The notes: a model not told the origin generated them from the sequence alone. Numbered from the stretch's first letter, positions 28,565 to 38,164 are shown. The stretch is 64,000 nt of DNA from Leeuwenhoekiella sp. MAR_2009_132 (GCF_000687915.1 NZ_JHZY01000004.1:630001-694000); one strand, 5' to 3'. Program-made: numbers and translations.

Positions 28565-28661
28565 ACAGCCAATGCTAGTGGAGATAAATATATTTTTTAA
28601 ATGTACCCACAAAAAAAAAGATAAAAAAACTTGAAACCGTTTTTAAAGAAAATTAACGTTG

Positions 28662-29312
28662 TTAGATGATATTATTAATTTTGGCCTTTTGAACCGCCTC
28701 AAGTTTGCTGTGCACCTGAAGTTTTTTATAAATATTCTCAATATGCTTTCTAACAGTACTAGGAGATAAAAATAAATTTTGGGCAATAGCGGTATAATTC
28801 AACCCTTTGCTCAGTTGTTCCAGGACTTCTATTTCCCGGTCTGACAACAAGATATCCTCTCTGTCTTCAAAACTTTTAAGAGATTCAGGATTGCGAAGTA
28901 ATTTTAAAGTGCGCATCGCAATTGAAGGGTTCATTGCTGCACCACCCGCAAGTGTTTCAAGAATACCCTTATGCAGGTTATCGGGACTGGTTTCTTTTAA
29001 AAGATAACCGTCTGCACCAGCTTTAATTGCATTAAAAATATGCTCGTCGTTATCAAAAACGGTGAGCATAATAATTTTTATTTGAGGGTATTTCTGTTTT
29101 ACTAAGATTGTTGCTTCGATACCATTAAGAATAGGCATCTCAATATCCATCAAAATAAGATGAATGCCATTATTTGTTTCCAGATTATTAAGAAGGTCTT
29201 TCCCATTTTCTGCAATAAATTTTAATTTAAATTCTTTAAAAAAAGACAATTTTTCAGCAACTGCTTTTGCTAAAAAAAATTTATCGTCAACGATTGCAAT
29301 TTTTACATCCAT
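28662..29312 (-). CDS. NarL/FixJ-type response regulator (LuxR HTH)
   Basis: The product is 216 residues. The receiver (1-120) has DD at 9-10, phospho-acceptor D56 in LILMDIEMPILNG and K in LLKETSP. The LuxR-type helix-turn-helix spans about 148-212 (LSDREIEVLEQLSKGLNYTAIAQNLFLSPSTVRKHIENIYKKL). The natural partner is the HisKA_3-type TPR kinase at 30303-32084, from which it is separated by the Nudix regulator. A palindromic site at 29437-29454, shared with two nearby envelope genes, suggests autoregulation and a small regulon. Confidence 0.95.
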   Translation of the reverse strand: MDVKIAIVDDKFFLAKAVAEKLSFFKEFKLKFIAENGKDLLNNLETNNGIHLILMDIEMPILNGIEATILVKQKYPQIKIIMLTVFDNDEHIFNAIKAGADGYLLKETSPDNLHKGILETLAGGAAMNPSIAMRTLKLLRNPESLKSFEDREDILLSDREIEVLEQLSKGLNYTAIAQNLFLSPSTVRKHIENIYKKLQVHSKLEAVQKAKINNII

Positions 29313-29406
29313 AAACTAATGGGAAATAAAAAAACTGGTGAAGAACCTTAATACTTCCCCAGGTCTTAGCACTTTTAAAAGCATACTTTAACTTGCTAAA
29401 TCTTCC

Positions 29407-29454
29407 TAAATTTAATGGTAAGATTTATCTTTTAAAATAGGGTATTCCCCCTAT
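29407..29454 (-). promoter_or_regulatory. Candidate operator and -7 box of the LuxR regulator gene
   Basis: On the minus strand ATAGGGGGAATACCCTAT (29437-29454, with AATAGGG/CCCTATT dyad symmetry) is followed after 22 bases by TAAATTTA (29407-29414), close to the TAnnTTTG -7 box. No TTG -33 element is present at the right place, as expected for an activator-dependent promoter. The same motif and the same 22-base spacing occur at 33706-33753 and 34416-34463. The dyad could alternatively serve as a weak terminator of the Nudix gene. Confidence 0.6.
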
Positions 29455-29464
29455 TCCTCATTCA

Positions 29465-30190
29465 CTAAATCTCAAAATTATAACCACTTTCTAAAAGCTC
29501 CTGATATTTTTCTGAATCAAAACGGTATAAATACGCACCACGCTTTGAACTCGTTTTATCTTTTTCGTCAAGCTTCACCAGAACTTTAAGCGATAATACT
29601 TTTTTTCTAAAATTACGAGGATCAAGCTCCCGTTGATAGATCGCTTCATATAATTTTTGCATCTGCGGAATCGTAAATTTTTCAGGAAGTAGCTCAAATC
29701 CTATAGGCTGATAACGCGACTTACGGCGTAACATATCTAAAGCATCGGCAACCATTTGATTATGATCTAAAGCTAAAGCCGGTAAATCTTTTAATGTATA
29801 CCAGAAAGCACCGTGCTCTTCTACTAATTGCTTATCATAATCATCTATGCGTATGAGCGCATAATGCGCTACAGACAAACAGCGATAACCGGGATCACGA
29901 TCTGCTTTTCCGTAGGTTTTAGATTGTTCTAAAAATAACTGATTAAGACCTGTGATCTCTTTTAATACGCGTCTTGCTGCCTCATCTACATCTTCTCCCA
30001 GTTTAACAAAACTTCCTATCAATGACCATATACCCGAGTTAGGCTCAACTCTTCTCTTAAAAACAAGTAATTTAAGATCGCCATCATCAAAGCCAAATAT
30101 TATGCAATCTGTCGCTACATAAATTTTATCGTTTTGAGCATAAAAATCTTTGTGTCCTAAATGCATGTCACTAGCAGAACTTGGGGTCAT
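29465..30190 (-). CDS. Nudix-fold transcriptional regulator (NrtR/AraR-like), catalytically degenerate
   Basis: The 241-residue product combines a Nudix domain (about 20-150) with a winged-helix C-terminus (about 160-241, IPQMQKLYEAIYQRELDPRNFRKKVLSL). In the Nudix box (S60 to L82) the helix reads RVLKEITGL where hydrolases have REUxEExGU, so two metal-binding glutamates are lost (V and I instead). That fits the NrtR/AraR regulators of Bacteroidota, which bind a metabolite without cleaving it. No sugar or NAD operon adjoins it, so its ligand is open. Confidence 0.88.
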   Translation of the reverse strand: MTPSSASDMHLGHKDFYAQNDKIYVATDCIIFGFDDGDLKLLVFKRRVEPNSGIWSLIGSFVKLGEDVDEAARRVLKEITGLNQLFLEQSKTYGKADRDPGYRCLSVAHYALIRIDDYDKQLVEEHGAFWYTLKDLPALALDHNQMVADALDMLRRKSRYQPIGFELLPEKFTIPQMQKLYEAIYQRELDPRNFRKKVLSLKVLVKLDEKDKTSSKRGAYLYRFDSEKYQELLESGYNFEI

Positions 30191-30302
30191 ATTTTTAATT
30201 TTAAGTGTTTAAAATACGTTTTTTTTTATATAAATACCTAATTTGTATAAAATGAGTATAACTAACTTTTAGTTTGACATTTAATTCTCACTCTGCTGCC
30301 AT

Positions 30303-32084
30303 TCAGTAAATTTTAGTTGAAAGTCTTATTAAAGTACCCTGATTAAGCTTGCTTGTAATAACTATGTCTGCGCCTATATCTAAAGCTCTTTTTTTCATAT
30401 TAAGAAGCCCATTACCCGGCTCATATTTTTTTAAATCAAAACCACTCCCATCATCATAAATTCTAATTTCTAAGTGGTTATTGTTTTTATCAATTTCAAT
30501 ATTAATGGTAGCAGCATCTGCATATTTTAGAGAATTGTTTACAGCCTCCTGAATGATGCGATAAATATTTATGCCTTCTATAGAAGTAAAACTATAATCC
30601 CCGGGTAAGTCTGTTGAATTCTCAAATTTAAATAAGATGGTATCACGACTTGCCAGTGCCCGTTCTATAAAGTTTGCAATACGTATTTGCAGCTCCTCTA
30701 ATGAAATAGTTTCTTTATTCATTGCCCAGATCGTATCCCGAAGTTCGTTGATTGTTATTGAAGCAAATTCACTTATCTGTGTAAGTTTTTCGGTTATTTT
30801 TTGATCTTTACTTTTTAAAGCATACTTCAAATTATCTATACTTAAAATGATAAATGTAATTTGAGATCCTATGTTGTCGTGTAAATCCCGGGAAATACGT
30901 AAACGCTGTTCTTCTAAACGATTTTGCGTTTCAATTTTAGCTAATGCAACCTCGAGTTCTTTTTCTTTTTTTAGCTGACTATTTTTAAGTTTGTGCCGGT
31001 TATAAATTAAATAACTTAAAAGTCCCAAAATCAAAATTAAGCCCAGACTCCCGTACAAATAGCTGTTTTTTTGACGTACTTCTAAATCCTTTTCAGCCAG
31101 TTGGGCACGTTGCTGCAAGATTTGATTTTCTTTCTGTTCGGTTTCATATTCTAATTCAAGTGCTGCTATCTCTTTACTTGCTTCTAAACCATTAATACTG
31201 TCTTTAAATGCTGAGAACTTTTCAAAATAAAATAAGGCAGAGTCAGTTTGCTTTAAGTTTTTAAATGCTTTAGAAAGTTGCTCGTACGTATATTGCATTA
31301 AAAACCTATAGTCCTCTTTACGTGCTATTGGTAATGACTGCTTAAAGAAAGGTATGGCCTGTTGTGGTTTATTTTCTGCCATAAAAACCTCACCTATCTG
31401 GGTGTAATTCTCTGCTATACCCTTATGATCTCCTATCTCTTCCCGTATAGCCATTGCTTTATAAAAATACTCTCTAGATAAATCGTATTTACCTTGTTGC
31501 CCATAAACTCCGGCAAGATTGCTGTAACTATACGGGAAACCTTCTTTATAATCACGTTCTTTAACGATAGCTAATCCTTTTTTATAAAAATAAAGGGCAC
31601 TATCTAACTGACCTTGCATCTCTTTAAGTACCCCATAATTATTATATGTGCGATCTAAAACCTCTTTATAATTGCCTATTTCGGCCATATTAATGCCCTT
31701 ATTCATATAGTATTGAGCCTTAATCATATCATCACGCTTCATTCCGTAGCCCATCTCTCCATACAGATTTGCTGCTTGAGGTTTAAAATTATTTTCTTCA
31801 AAAATACGAATGGCTTTAAGGTTGTAAGCGACACGTTTAGCACCGTTAGATTCATAACCATATAGGGTAGCCATGTTTTTATAGGCTTCTCCCATTCCTT
31901 TTTTGTAATTAATTTTCTGAGCTGCATTTAAATTTTGCTCAAAAATAACCAGCAAAGAATCGGTTTTTAAAGAACTGTTTTGAACAAGAATGGCATTGAT
32001 TGAATCAATAACTTTAATGTCTTGTGCCGAAAAACGAAAGGTTAGAATGAAAATGCAGAATGCAAGAAGGTATTTTTTTTTCAT
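30303..32084 (-). CDS. TPR-sensor histidine kinase (HisKA_3 type)
   Basis: The product has 593 residues: a signal peptide, about seven TPR repeats in the periplasm (about 50-290), a coiled segment, one membrane helix (about 341-361), then a HisKA_3 domain with H402 in RISRDLHDNIGSQ and an ATPase domain (INIYRIIQEAVNNSLKYA, DDGSGFD). This kinase type pairs with LuxR-type regulators, so the regulator at 28662-29312 is the likely partner. The periplasmic TPRs suggest sensing of an envelope protein or peptide, which is inference. Confidence 0.94.
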   Translation of the reverse strand: MKKKYLLAFCIFILTFRFSAQDIKVIDSINAILVQNSSLKTDSLLVIFEQNLNAAQKINYKKGMGEAYKNMATLYGYESNGAKRVAYNLKAIRIFEENNFKPQAANLYGEMGYGMKRDDMIKAQYYMNKGINMAEIGNYKEVLDRTYNNYGVLKEMQGQLDSALYFYKKGLAIVKERDYKEGFPYSYSNLAGVYGQQGKYDLSREYFYKAMAIREEIGDHKGIAENYTQIGEVFMAENKPQQAIPFFKQSLPIARKEDYRFLMQYTYEQLSKAFKNLKQTDSALFYFEKFSAFKDSINGLEASKEIAALELEYETEQKENQILQQRAQLAEKDLEVRQKNSYLYGSLGLILILGLLSYLIYNRHKLKNSQLKKEKELEVALAKIETQNRLEEQRLRISRDLHDNIGSQITFIILSIDNLKYALKSKDQKITEKLTQISEFASITINELRDTIWAMNKETISLEELQIRIANFIERALASRDTILFKFENSTDLPGDYSFTSIEGINIYRIIQEAVNNSLKYADAATINIEIDKNNNHLEIRIYDDGSGFDLKKYEPGNGLLNMKKRALDIGADIVITSKLNQGTLIRLSTKIY

Positions 32085-32165
32085 AAAAACAGATTATAAA
32101 TGATTTAAAATCTAAATATATAGAAATCGTAAATTCCTTGATATACAATTAAATATAAGTAAATT

Positions 32166-32402
32166 TTAAAGCAAAATTTCGTTTTGAAGGATTAGCGATT
32201 CTTTTAAATTATAGCGAAGAAAGTCGTAATTCATTAACCCCTCTTTTCGAATCTCTCGTTGTGATTTGTTCAGCTCAAGTCTTGCATTCAGCAATTTTAT
32301 TTTACTGCAGTATACTGCCGTTTTTTTTTGTTTAGAAAATTGAAAATACAGCAGCACTAATGCTAAAGCCATTACATAAATAATATAAAAAACCACTTTC
32401 AT
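32166..32402 (-). CDS. Small single-pass membrane protein
   Basis: This 78-codon frame lies on the same strand just upstream of the TPR kinase gene (81-base gap). It encodes one hydrophobic helix (about 4-21, VVFYIIYVMALALVLLYF) and a charged, probably helical tail of some 55 residues. Codon use looks like its neighbours. No family is recognised. It might be cotranscribed with the kinase and act beside it in the membrane, which is speculation. Confidence 0.5.
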   Translation of the reverse strand: MKVVFYIIYVMALALVLLYFQFSKQKKTAVYCSKIKLLNARLELNKSQREIRKEGLMNYDFLRYNLKESLILQNEILL

Positions 32403-32552
32403 ATAAGCACTTTTAGTTACGGTAGTTATTGTAAAAATGAGTATTCTCCTTAAACACTAAATTGCCCGAATTTTAAATTAAAGGACTCTAAAATAAATAA
32501 ATTTAAAATTGAGGATTTCTTAAATGCATTGAGAGCTCTTCGTTAATCTAAA

Positions 32553-32586
32553 TAAAAAAAACTGCCCGACTTTAGATCAGGCAGTT
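32553..32586 (-). terminator. Terminator of the 365-residue secreted protein gene
   Basis: AACTGCC (32560-32566) pairs with GGCAGTT (32580-32586), extended with mismatches to the loop. On the minus strand a run of seven T follows. It lies 25 bases after the stop at 32611. Confidence 0.82.
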
Positions 32587-32610
32587 ATTGTAATTAAGTA
32601 TTTAGAATGG

Positions 32611-33678
32611 TTAATCAAAAAATTCTTTCAACTCCTCATTTAAAAAAGCACTGGCAGATTTGTAAAGTCCGTCAGCCAATTTAACGCCATCGGTTTCTGC
32701 AAATTTAGCATTGGTACTTATGGTGCTGTAGGTGTTTTTTACAACAAATAAATCTCCAATATTGGTATAGGTGATCGAAGCACCCTTATCGTAGGCACTT
32801 GACTTGGTATCATCTATAACTCCTGAAATGTAAACCGGTTTCTTTAAATAACCTTTAGACTGAATTTTTTTCAATCCTGCCCCCTGGTAGAATTCTATAG
32901 TATTGGGTATGGTATACACTTCTTCCTGTCCTTTCATACGCAGTCCTTTTGTTTTGGGAGCCTGTACTGTATGCGTTCCCAGCATAAGATTTGTTTTAAC
33001 CTGTGCATTTGCGCCAGATAAACTCTTAAACCAGTTAGAACCGGCTTCACTAAAATTAAGAGCCAGTTTAACTTCTATTATTAAGGCGTCGTTAAGATCT
33101 TTTGAGAGTTGATTAGGTCCTGAAACAGCTTTACCCACCATTTTTAAGTTACCCATAATTCCTGCTTTATTACTCGATTTACCTTCGGCTTCACGCTTAC
33201 TTACCATAAAACTTGCTCCACTTGGTAAAATCTCAAGATAACCAGGATTGGCACTTTCTCGAATGTTAGGACCTTGCATACGCTCGGCATTTTTATAATA
33301 ATCTGTTTTTGCTGCAGTTTCCACATCTATTAACGTGTAACCCTTAGCTTTAAGATCTGCTACAAATTCGCTGTACAGTTTATCAACCTGAGCCTGTAAT
33401 AATTGAGCATCAACACCTTTAAGTCCTAACGCGGCTTGTGCAGTTGCCTCACCTCTTCCAATACCTCTAAACTCCTTTTCTTTTTTATAATCAACATCTT
33501 CACGGTAGACTTCTACCATTACCTGAAAATCAGATATGTAAACATTTTTAGACATTTTATCACTAGGCTTCTGTCCCCAATGATCAAGTTTTACATTCAA
33601 TTCACTTACTTGTTGGGCAATTAAACTGTTATAACATACTAGCAGACAGAATACTGCTAAAAAATAATTTGTTTTCAT
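32611..33678 (-). CDS. Unassigned secreted protein, putative regulon member
   Basis: From the ATG at 33678 the product is 355 residues with a clear signal peptide (MKTNYFLAVFCLLVCYNSLIAQQ); the longer frame would begin at a non-ATG codon ten residues upstream. The mature part has no membrane segment or metal motif. It includes NVYISDFQVMVEVYREDVDY, GRGEATAQAALGLKGVDAQ and TITYTNIGDLFVVKNTYSTI-like segments. I recognise no family. A palindromic operator shared with the LuxR regulator and the next upstream lipoprotein gene lies 57 bases before its start, so it is probably under that regulator. Confidence 0.8.
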   Translation of the reverse strand: MKTNYFLAVFCLLVCYNSLIAQQVSELNVKLDHWGQKPSDKMSKNVYISDFQVMVEVYREDVDYKKEKEFRGIGRGEATAQAALGLKGVDAQLLQAQVDKLYSEFVADLKAKGYTLIDVETAAKTDYYKNAERMQGPNIRESANPGYLEILPSGASFMVSKREAEGKSSNKAGIMGNLKMVGKAVSGPNQLSKDLNDALIIEVKLALNFSEAGSNWFKSLSGANAQVKTNLMLGTHTVQAPKTKGLRMKGQEEVYTIPNTIEFYQGAGLKKIQSKGYLKKPVYISGVIDDTKSSAYDKGASITYTNIGDLFVVKNTYSTISTNAKFAETDGVKLADGLYKSASAFLNEELKEFFD

Positions 33679-33705
33679 AATTAAAAAATTAAAGTTTTTA
33701 CACCT

Positions 33706-33753
33706 CAAAAGTGACTGATTTTCAAGCAGTAATCAATACGGCATTTGCCCTAT
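33706..33753 (-). promoter_or_regulatory. Candidate operator and -7 box of the 355-residue secreted protein gene
   Basis: On the minus strand ATAGGGCAAATGCCGTAT (33736-33753) is followed after exactly 22 bases by CACTTTTG (33706-33713), one mismatch from TAnnTTTG. The first 14 bases are identical to the site at 34450-34463. The leader would be about 20 bases. Confidence 0.65.
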
Positions 33754-33808
33754 ATTTCTTATCCTCTAGTTTAAAATTGACTGTTATTTCTTCAGAATTC
33801 CTAAATAA

Positions 33809-33846
33809 TAAAGCCGAAAGAAGAATTTCTTCAACTTCCGGCTTCG
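33809..33846 (-). terminator. Terminator of the DUF6252-like lipoprotein gene
   Basis: AAGCCG-AAAG and CTTCCGGCTT form an interrupted stem 40 bases after the stop at 33884. On the minus strand it runs into TTTATTATT, a modest T tract. Confidence 0.65.
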
Positions 33847-33883
33847 CGTAAAAACCTCAACACTCGAGATTTTTTTATACTTA

Positions 33884-34393
33884 CTAGTTTTTGATAGTTA
33901 TATTGAATTCCCCATCACTAAACTCTACTTTTTTAGAAGTATCACTAAGAAGATAACCGGTAAACTTGAAGGTTCCCTTTACACGCTCACCTTCTTTATA
34001 TTCTGAAATTTTAATTTCCCCGCTAGTTGTAACACCACCAGCTGTAGAATAAATCTGCACACTATTAAAGTCTGATTTATTTGTAAGAAAAGAATACGTA
34101 CCCGAGCTCATCGCATTGAGATTGTAACTGCCCACACCTTCAAAACCTATTATCGTTATTTGAATATTTTCAGAATCTACTGAACCTCCAGAAATTGTAA
34201 TAACCTCAAAACCCGCAGAAGTATTAACTTCTGCAAGTGTCGCCTCAGGAAATGAGGTATATGATTTACCTGCTACAGTTGCGGTGAGTTTACCATCTAC
34301 AGCATTGCTAACACCACCATCGTCATCGCTAGAACACGAAATTAGAAGTAGACCTAAAATAAAAGCTAAAAAGAATTTTGCAGTTGATCTCAT
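33884..34393 (-). CDS. DUF6252-like lipoprotein, putative regulon member
   Basis: From the ATG at 34393 the product is 169 residues with lipobox LLISC (Cys20) and the acidic SSDDDGG linker common after flavobacterial lipoprotein cysteines. The beta-rich domain (TATVAGKSYTSFPEATL, ITIIGFEGVGSYNL, GTFKFTGYL, FSDGEFNI) matches the small DUF6252 family of Bacteroidota as I recall it. The longer frame adds 18 unlikely residues. The shared ATAGGG motif 52 bases upstream ties it to the LuxR regulator. Function unknown. Confidence 0.8.
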   Translation of the reverse strand: MRSTAKFFLAFILGLLLISCSSDDDGGVSNAVDGKLTATVAGKSYTSFPEATLAEVNTSAGFEVITISGGSVDSENIQITIIGFEGVGSYNLNAMSSGTYSFLTNKSDFNSVQIYSTAGGVTTSGEIKISEYKEGERVKGTFKFTGYLLSDTSKKVEFSDGEFNITIKN

Positions 34394-34415
34394 GATTTGA
34401 TTTTTAGTTACAAGA

Positions 34416-34463
34416 CAAATGTCTCGTAAACAAAAACACAAAACCATTAGGCATTTGCCCTAT
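34416..34463 (-). promoter_or_regulatory. Candidate operator and -7 box of the DUF6252-like gene
   Basis: On the minus strand ATAGGGCAAATGCCTAAT (34446-34463) is followed after exactly 22 bases by GACATTTG (34416-34423), one mismatch from TAnnTTTG. It directly abuts the stop of the GSCFA gene at 34464 and would give a leader of about 17 bases. Confidence 0.65.
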
Positions 34464-35411
34464 TTAAAACTGAATGTGAGGTATTTGTATTTTAAGAGCA
34501 GTTATTTTATCGTCAAGTTTTCTAAGGAATTTCTTATGTTGTACTGAAGAAGGATTGAATGGACGATGTCTCAAGCCTCGTTGGATTTCTTCAACCTGAA
34601 GCATTATTTTTTGTGTTTCCGAAGCAAAATATACAAAAGAAAAGCGCTCCCAGATATAATCTACAGCGAGTTCATTAGGATGTATTAAATCACGATCATA
34701 AAATCTGTAATCACGCAATTCGTCCATCATTATCTCGTAAGATGGAAAATATTGAACCTTGCTATTACTAGTAATTATAGCATGTACTGCCGTGATTAAA
34801 TGGGCTTTACTTCGCTGATTTTCTACAAAACCATCTTTAAGATGCCGTACAGGCGATATTGTAAATATGACCGAAGCTTGTGGGTTTATTGCCTCTACAG
34901 CTTTTACAATACGGTTTAATGCATGCTCAACCTCGACAACGCTAGCTAACTCTTTTGTGAATTTATTTTGGGCGATTTTATGGCAATTTGCCACAATCTT
35001 ATTGTGTGAAATATGTCTATAACCCCAGGCAGTTCCTAAAGTTATAATTACGTGAGAAGCTTTTTTTATTTTATGCTGAAAGTCTTCTAACGCCGTATTT
35101 AGATTGAGTACGACTGTAGAATCTGTTGAAGCATTTAGATTAGAATGTGCATCTAATGAGACATAATAAGTATCTACTAATTCTACATCTAAGACGGTAA
35201 ATTGCTCTTGAGAAACAGCGCGTTCAAAAAGACGTGCGATTGCTTCGGGGTGAAACAAAATACCAAAGGGGTTAGTAAGCGACTTAAATTTAAAGTCGCT
35301 TAACTTAGCTCCTATATGCTCAACAAAACAACTCCCTATTAAAAGCAATTCTGAGTCATAGTCTATAGGACGATCAGATTGCTTTAGCGGTATAGTTGTT
35401 TGTAATTTCAA
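34464..35411 (-). CDS. GSCFA-domain protein
   Basis: This 315-residue protein opens with the family signature LLLIGSCFVEHIGAKL (about 26-41), then FGILFHPEAIARL and FTISPVRHLKDG. GSCFA proteins look like SGNH-type hydrolases; the Ser of GSC would be the nucleophile, and the late YEIMMDELRDYRFYDRDLIHPNELA holds a typical DxxH pair. The substrate is not known. The start is a TTG at 35411; no ATG lies between it and the domain. It follows alaS by 9 bases and is probably cotranscribed with it, a common pairing in the phylum. Confidence 0.92.
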   Translation of the reverse strand: MKLQTTIPLKQSDRPIDYDSELLLIGSCFVEHIGAKLSDFKFKSLTNPFGILFHPEAIARLFERAVSQEQFTVLDVELVDTYYVSLDAHSNLNASTDSTVVLNLNTALEDFQHKIKKASHVIITLGTAWGYRHISHNKIVANCHKIAQNKFTKELASVVEVEHALNRIVKAVEAINPQASVIFTISPVRHLKDGFVENQRSKAHLITAVHAIITSNSKVQYFPSYEIMMDELRDYRFYDRDLIHPNELAVDYIWERFSFVYFASETQKIMLQVEEIQRGLRHRPFNPSSVQHKKFLRKLDDKITALKIQIPHIQF

Positions 35412-35420
35412 TACGTTGTT

Positions 35421-38033
35421 TTAAATGATGTATGATTTTACAGCACTCAAAGCAGCATCAATACCTTCGGGATTTTTACCTCCGGCTGTTGCAAAAAATG
35501 GCTGGCCGCCGCCACCTCCTTGTATGTGCTTACCTAATTCGCGTACAATAGTACCTGCGTTTAAATTTTTTGCTTTAGCTAATTCTTTATCAATATAACA
35601 ACTTAGTAAAGCCTTACCTCCCTGTCGAGAAGCTAGCAGGAGAAAGAGATTATCTACCTCACCACCTAACTGAAATGAAAGGTCTTTAATTCCGTTTGCG
35701 TCAAGATCTACCTCTCGTGCCAGAAAATTAATTCCGTTTAATGCTTCTAATTCTGTTTTAAGCTCGCTTTTTAATCCCTTAGCTTTTTCTGCCAACAGAG
35801 ATTCGAGCTGTTTTTTAAGTTCGTTGTTTTCCTCCTGTAAACTTTCAATAGCTTTTGCAGGTTCTTTAGTATTGTTTAACAGATCTCTTACCGCCTCAAG
35901 TTGCTCATCTTGCTCTTCAAAATACTGCATTACCGCATCACCGGTAATGGCTTCTATACGGCGTATCCCAGAGGCTACAGCACCTTCTGACTTCACTTTA
36001 AAATACCAGATGTCTGCGGTGTTAGCAACGTGCGTTCCTCCGCACAACTCCATAGACTTACCAAAACGAATAGCACGTACAGCATCCCCGTATTTCTCAC
36101 CAAAAAGTGCAATTGCACCTTCTGCAATTGCCTGATCGTAAGGAATTGCGCGTTGCTCTTCTAAAGCTAATTGTTCTTGAATACGCGCATTTACAAATTG
36201 CTCTACCTGTTTCAATTCGTCTGCAGTTACTTTTGCGAAATGCGAAAAGTCAAAACGCAAATACCCACTGTGTACCATAGATCCCTTTTGCTCCACATGA
36301 GTACCTAAAATAGATCGCAATGCCTGATGCAATAAATGGGTCGCCGTATGGTTAGCAGCAGATCTGCTGCGCTGTTTCTCATCAACAACAGCCGTAAAGG
36401 TATTCTCAAGATCTTTAGGAAGGTTCTTAGCAATGTGTATAATGAGGTTGTTTTCTTTCTTTGTATCGGTAATATAAACTACATCACCGTTAGGAGCTTC
36501 TAAATATCCTTTATCACCTACTTGCCCACCACCTTCAGGATAGAAAGGGGTTAGATTAAAAACAAGTTGGTATTGATCACCTTCTTTAGCGGTATTTATT
36601 TTACGGTAGCGGGTAATTTTTACCGGAGTTTTTAGCGTGTCATAACCCACAAACTCTTCTTCTGCATCATCGCTTAAGACAGTCCAATCGCCAGCTTCAA
36701 TTTTTCCGGCAGCACGAGAGCGGTCTTTTTGTTTTTGCAATTCAGCCTGAAACCCTTTCTCGTCTAGACTGAAACCTTTCTCACTTAAAATAAGTGCTGT
36801 TAAGTCTATAGGAAAACCATAGGTATCATATAATTCAAAAGCTTTTGCTCCAGATACTTCCTTACCTGTAGTCTCTGCCAGTATCGAATCTAATAAAATT
36901 AAACCCTGATCTAAAGTGCGTAAGAAACTTTGTTCTTCTTCCTTAATAACATTGTAAATTAAATTCTGTTGCTTTTTAAGCTCGGGAAAAGCTTTACCCA
37001 TCTCATCAGAAAGAACATTTACCAGTTTGTAAATAAAGGGTTCTTTAGTATCTAAAAAGGTAAAACCATAACGTATTGCACGACGCAGTATACGGCGTAT
37101 TACATAACCGGCACCAGTATTACTTGGCAGTTGCCCATCTGCGATAGAAAAAGCCACCGCTCTTACGTGATCTGCTATTACTCGTATTGCAATATCAGTT
37201 TCTTCTGTAACTGCATATTTAGAATTGGTAATGGTTTCGATTTCTCGAATTAAGGGTGTAAAAACATCGGTATCGTAGTTTGATTTTTTGTCTTGCAACG
37301 CCATACATAAGCGCTCAAATCCCATCCCGGTGTCAATATGTCTTGCAGGAAGATTTTCTAAACTTCCGTTAGCTTTACGATTGTATTGTATAAAAACTAA
37401 ATTCCATACTTCAACAACTTGTGGGTGATCTGCATTTACCAGTGAAGCTCCAGATACTTTTGCCTTTTCTTCCTCGGTACGTAAATCAACATGAATTTCT
37501 GAACACGGCCCACAAGGTCCCTGATCGCCCATTTCCCAAAAGTTATCCTTTTTGTTTCCGTTAAGGATACGGTCTTTGGCAACGTGTTTACTCCACAAAT
37601 CATAAGCTTCAGTGTCACGATCCAGATTTTCACTGCTGTCACCTTCAAAAATGGTAACATACAATTTGTCTTTATCTATTTTATAAACTTCAGTTAGAAG
37701 CTCCCAGGCCCAATTTATAGCTTCGGGTTTAAAATAATCTCCAAAACTCCAGTTGCCCAGCATTTCAAACATCGTATGGTGATAGGTATCCTTACCTACC
37801 TCTTCTAGGTCGTTATGTTTTCCGCTTACGCGCAGACATTTTTGCGTATCTGTCACCCGCGTATTTTTTGGAATACTGTTACCAAGAAAAAATTCCTTAA
37901 ATTGGTTCATTCCTGCGTTTGTAAACATCAACGTAGGATCATTTTTAATAACCATTGGCGCAGAGGCTACAATGGAATGATTTTTGGATTTAAAAAATTC
38001 TAGAAATTTATCGCGGATTTCTTGAGATTTCAT
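35421..38033 (-). CDS. alaS: Alanine--tRNA ligase
   Basis: AlaRS charges tRNA-Ala and edits Ser- or Gly-tRNA-Ala. The 870-residue product is full length: the class II aminoacylation domain at the N-terminus ([15 protein letters not shown] at 33-47), the editing domain with zinc ligands in [13 protein letters not shown] and CGGTHV, a coiled segment rich in E/K (about 710-750) and the C-Ala domain ending [20 protein letters not shown]. It is divergent from the M23 peptidase gene, with a 131-base shared upstream region. Confidence 0.98.
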   Translation of the reverse strand: MKSQEIRDKFLEFFKSKNHSIVASAPMVIKNDPTLMFTNAGMNQFKEFFLGNSIPKNTRVTDTQKCLRVSGKHNDLEEVGKDTYHHTMFEMLGNWSFGDYFKPEAINWAWELLTEVYKIDKDKLYVTIFEGDSSENLDRDTEAYDLWSKHVAKDRILNGNKKDNFWEMGDQGPCGPCSEIHVDLRTEEEKAKVSGASLVNADHPQVVEVWNLVFIQYNRKANGSLENLPARHIDTGMGFERLCMALQDKKSNYDTDVFTPLIREIETITNSKYAVTEETDIAIRVIADHVRAVAFSIADGQLPSNTGAGYVIRRILRRAIRYGFTFLDTKEPFIYKLVNVLSDEMGKAFPELKKQQNLIYNVIKEEEQSFLRTLDQGLILLDSILAETTGKEVSGAKAFELYDTYGFPIDLTALILSEKGFSLDEKGFQAELQKQKDRSRAAGKIEAGDWTVLSDDAEEEFVGYDTLKTPVKITRYRKINTAKEGDQYQLVFNLTPFYPEGGGQVGDKGYLEAPNGDVVYITDTKKENNLIIHIAKNLPKDLENTFTAVVDEKQRSRSAANHTATHLLHQALRSILGTHVEQKGSMVHSGYLRFDFSHFAKVTADELKQVEQFVNARIQEQLALEEQRAIPYDQAIAEGAIALFGEKYGDAVRAIRFGKSMELCGGTHVANTADIWYFKVKSEGAVASGIRRIEAITGDAVMQYFEEQDEQLEAVRDLLNNTKEPAKAIESLQEENNELKKQLESLLAEKAKGLKSELKTELEALNGINFLAREVDLDANGIKDLSFQLGGEVDNLFLLLASRQGGKALLSCYIDKELAKAKNLNAGTIVRELGKHIQGGGGGQPFFATAGGKNPEGIDAALSAVKSYII

Positions 38034-38086
38034 GTGCAGATTTTAATAGCGTTTAGTTAAACTAAAAGTGACACTAAACTATTTTT

Positions 38087-38094
38087 TATATTTG
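38087..38094 (+). promoter_or_regulatory. Promoter -7 box before the M23 peptidase gene
   Basis: TATATTTG matches TAnnTTTG; no good TTG lies 19-20 bases upstream. It is 70 bases before the ATG at 38165. On the opposite strand a TATTTTTG at 38143-38150 could serve alaS. Confidence 0.4.
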
Positions 38095-38164
38095 TTCGTT
38101 TTCCCCTTGGTAAAAGCGGATTTTGAGCCGAAAATTTTAACGCAAAAATAGAATAAATTAGCTA

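Noticed and set aside
32402..32470. Possible ATAGGG operator upstream of the 78-residue gene
   Set aside because: TTAAGGAGAATACTCATT matches only about 12 of 18 bases of the regulator's site, lacks GGG and CC, and has no -7-like box 22 bases downstream.
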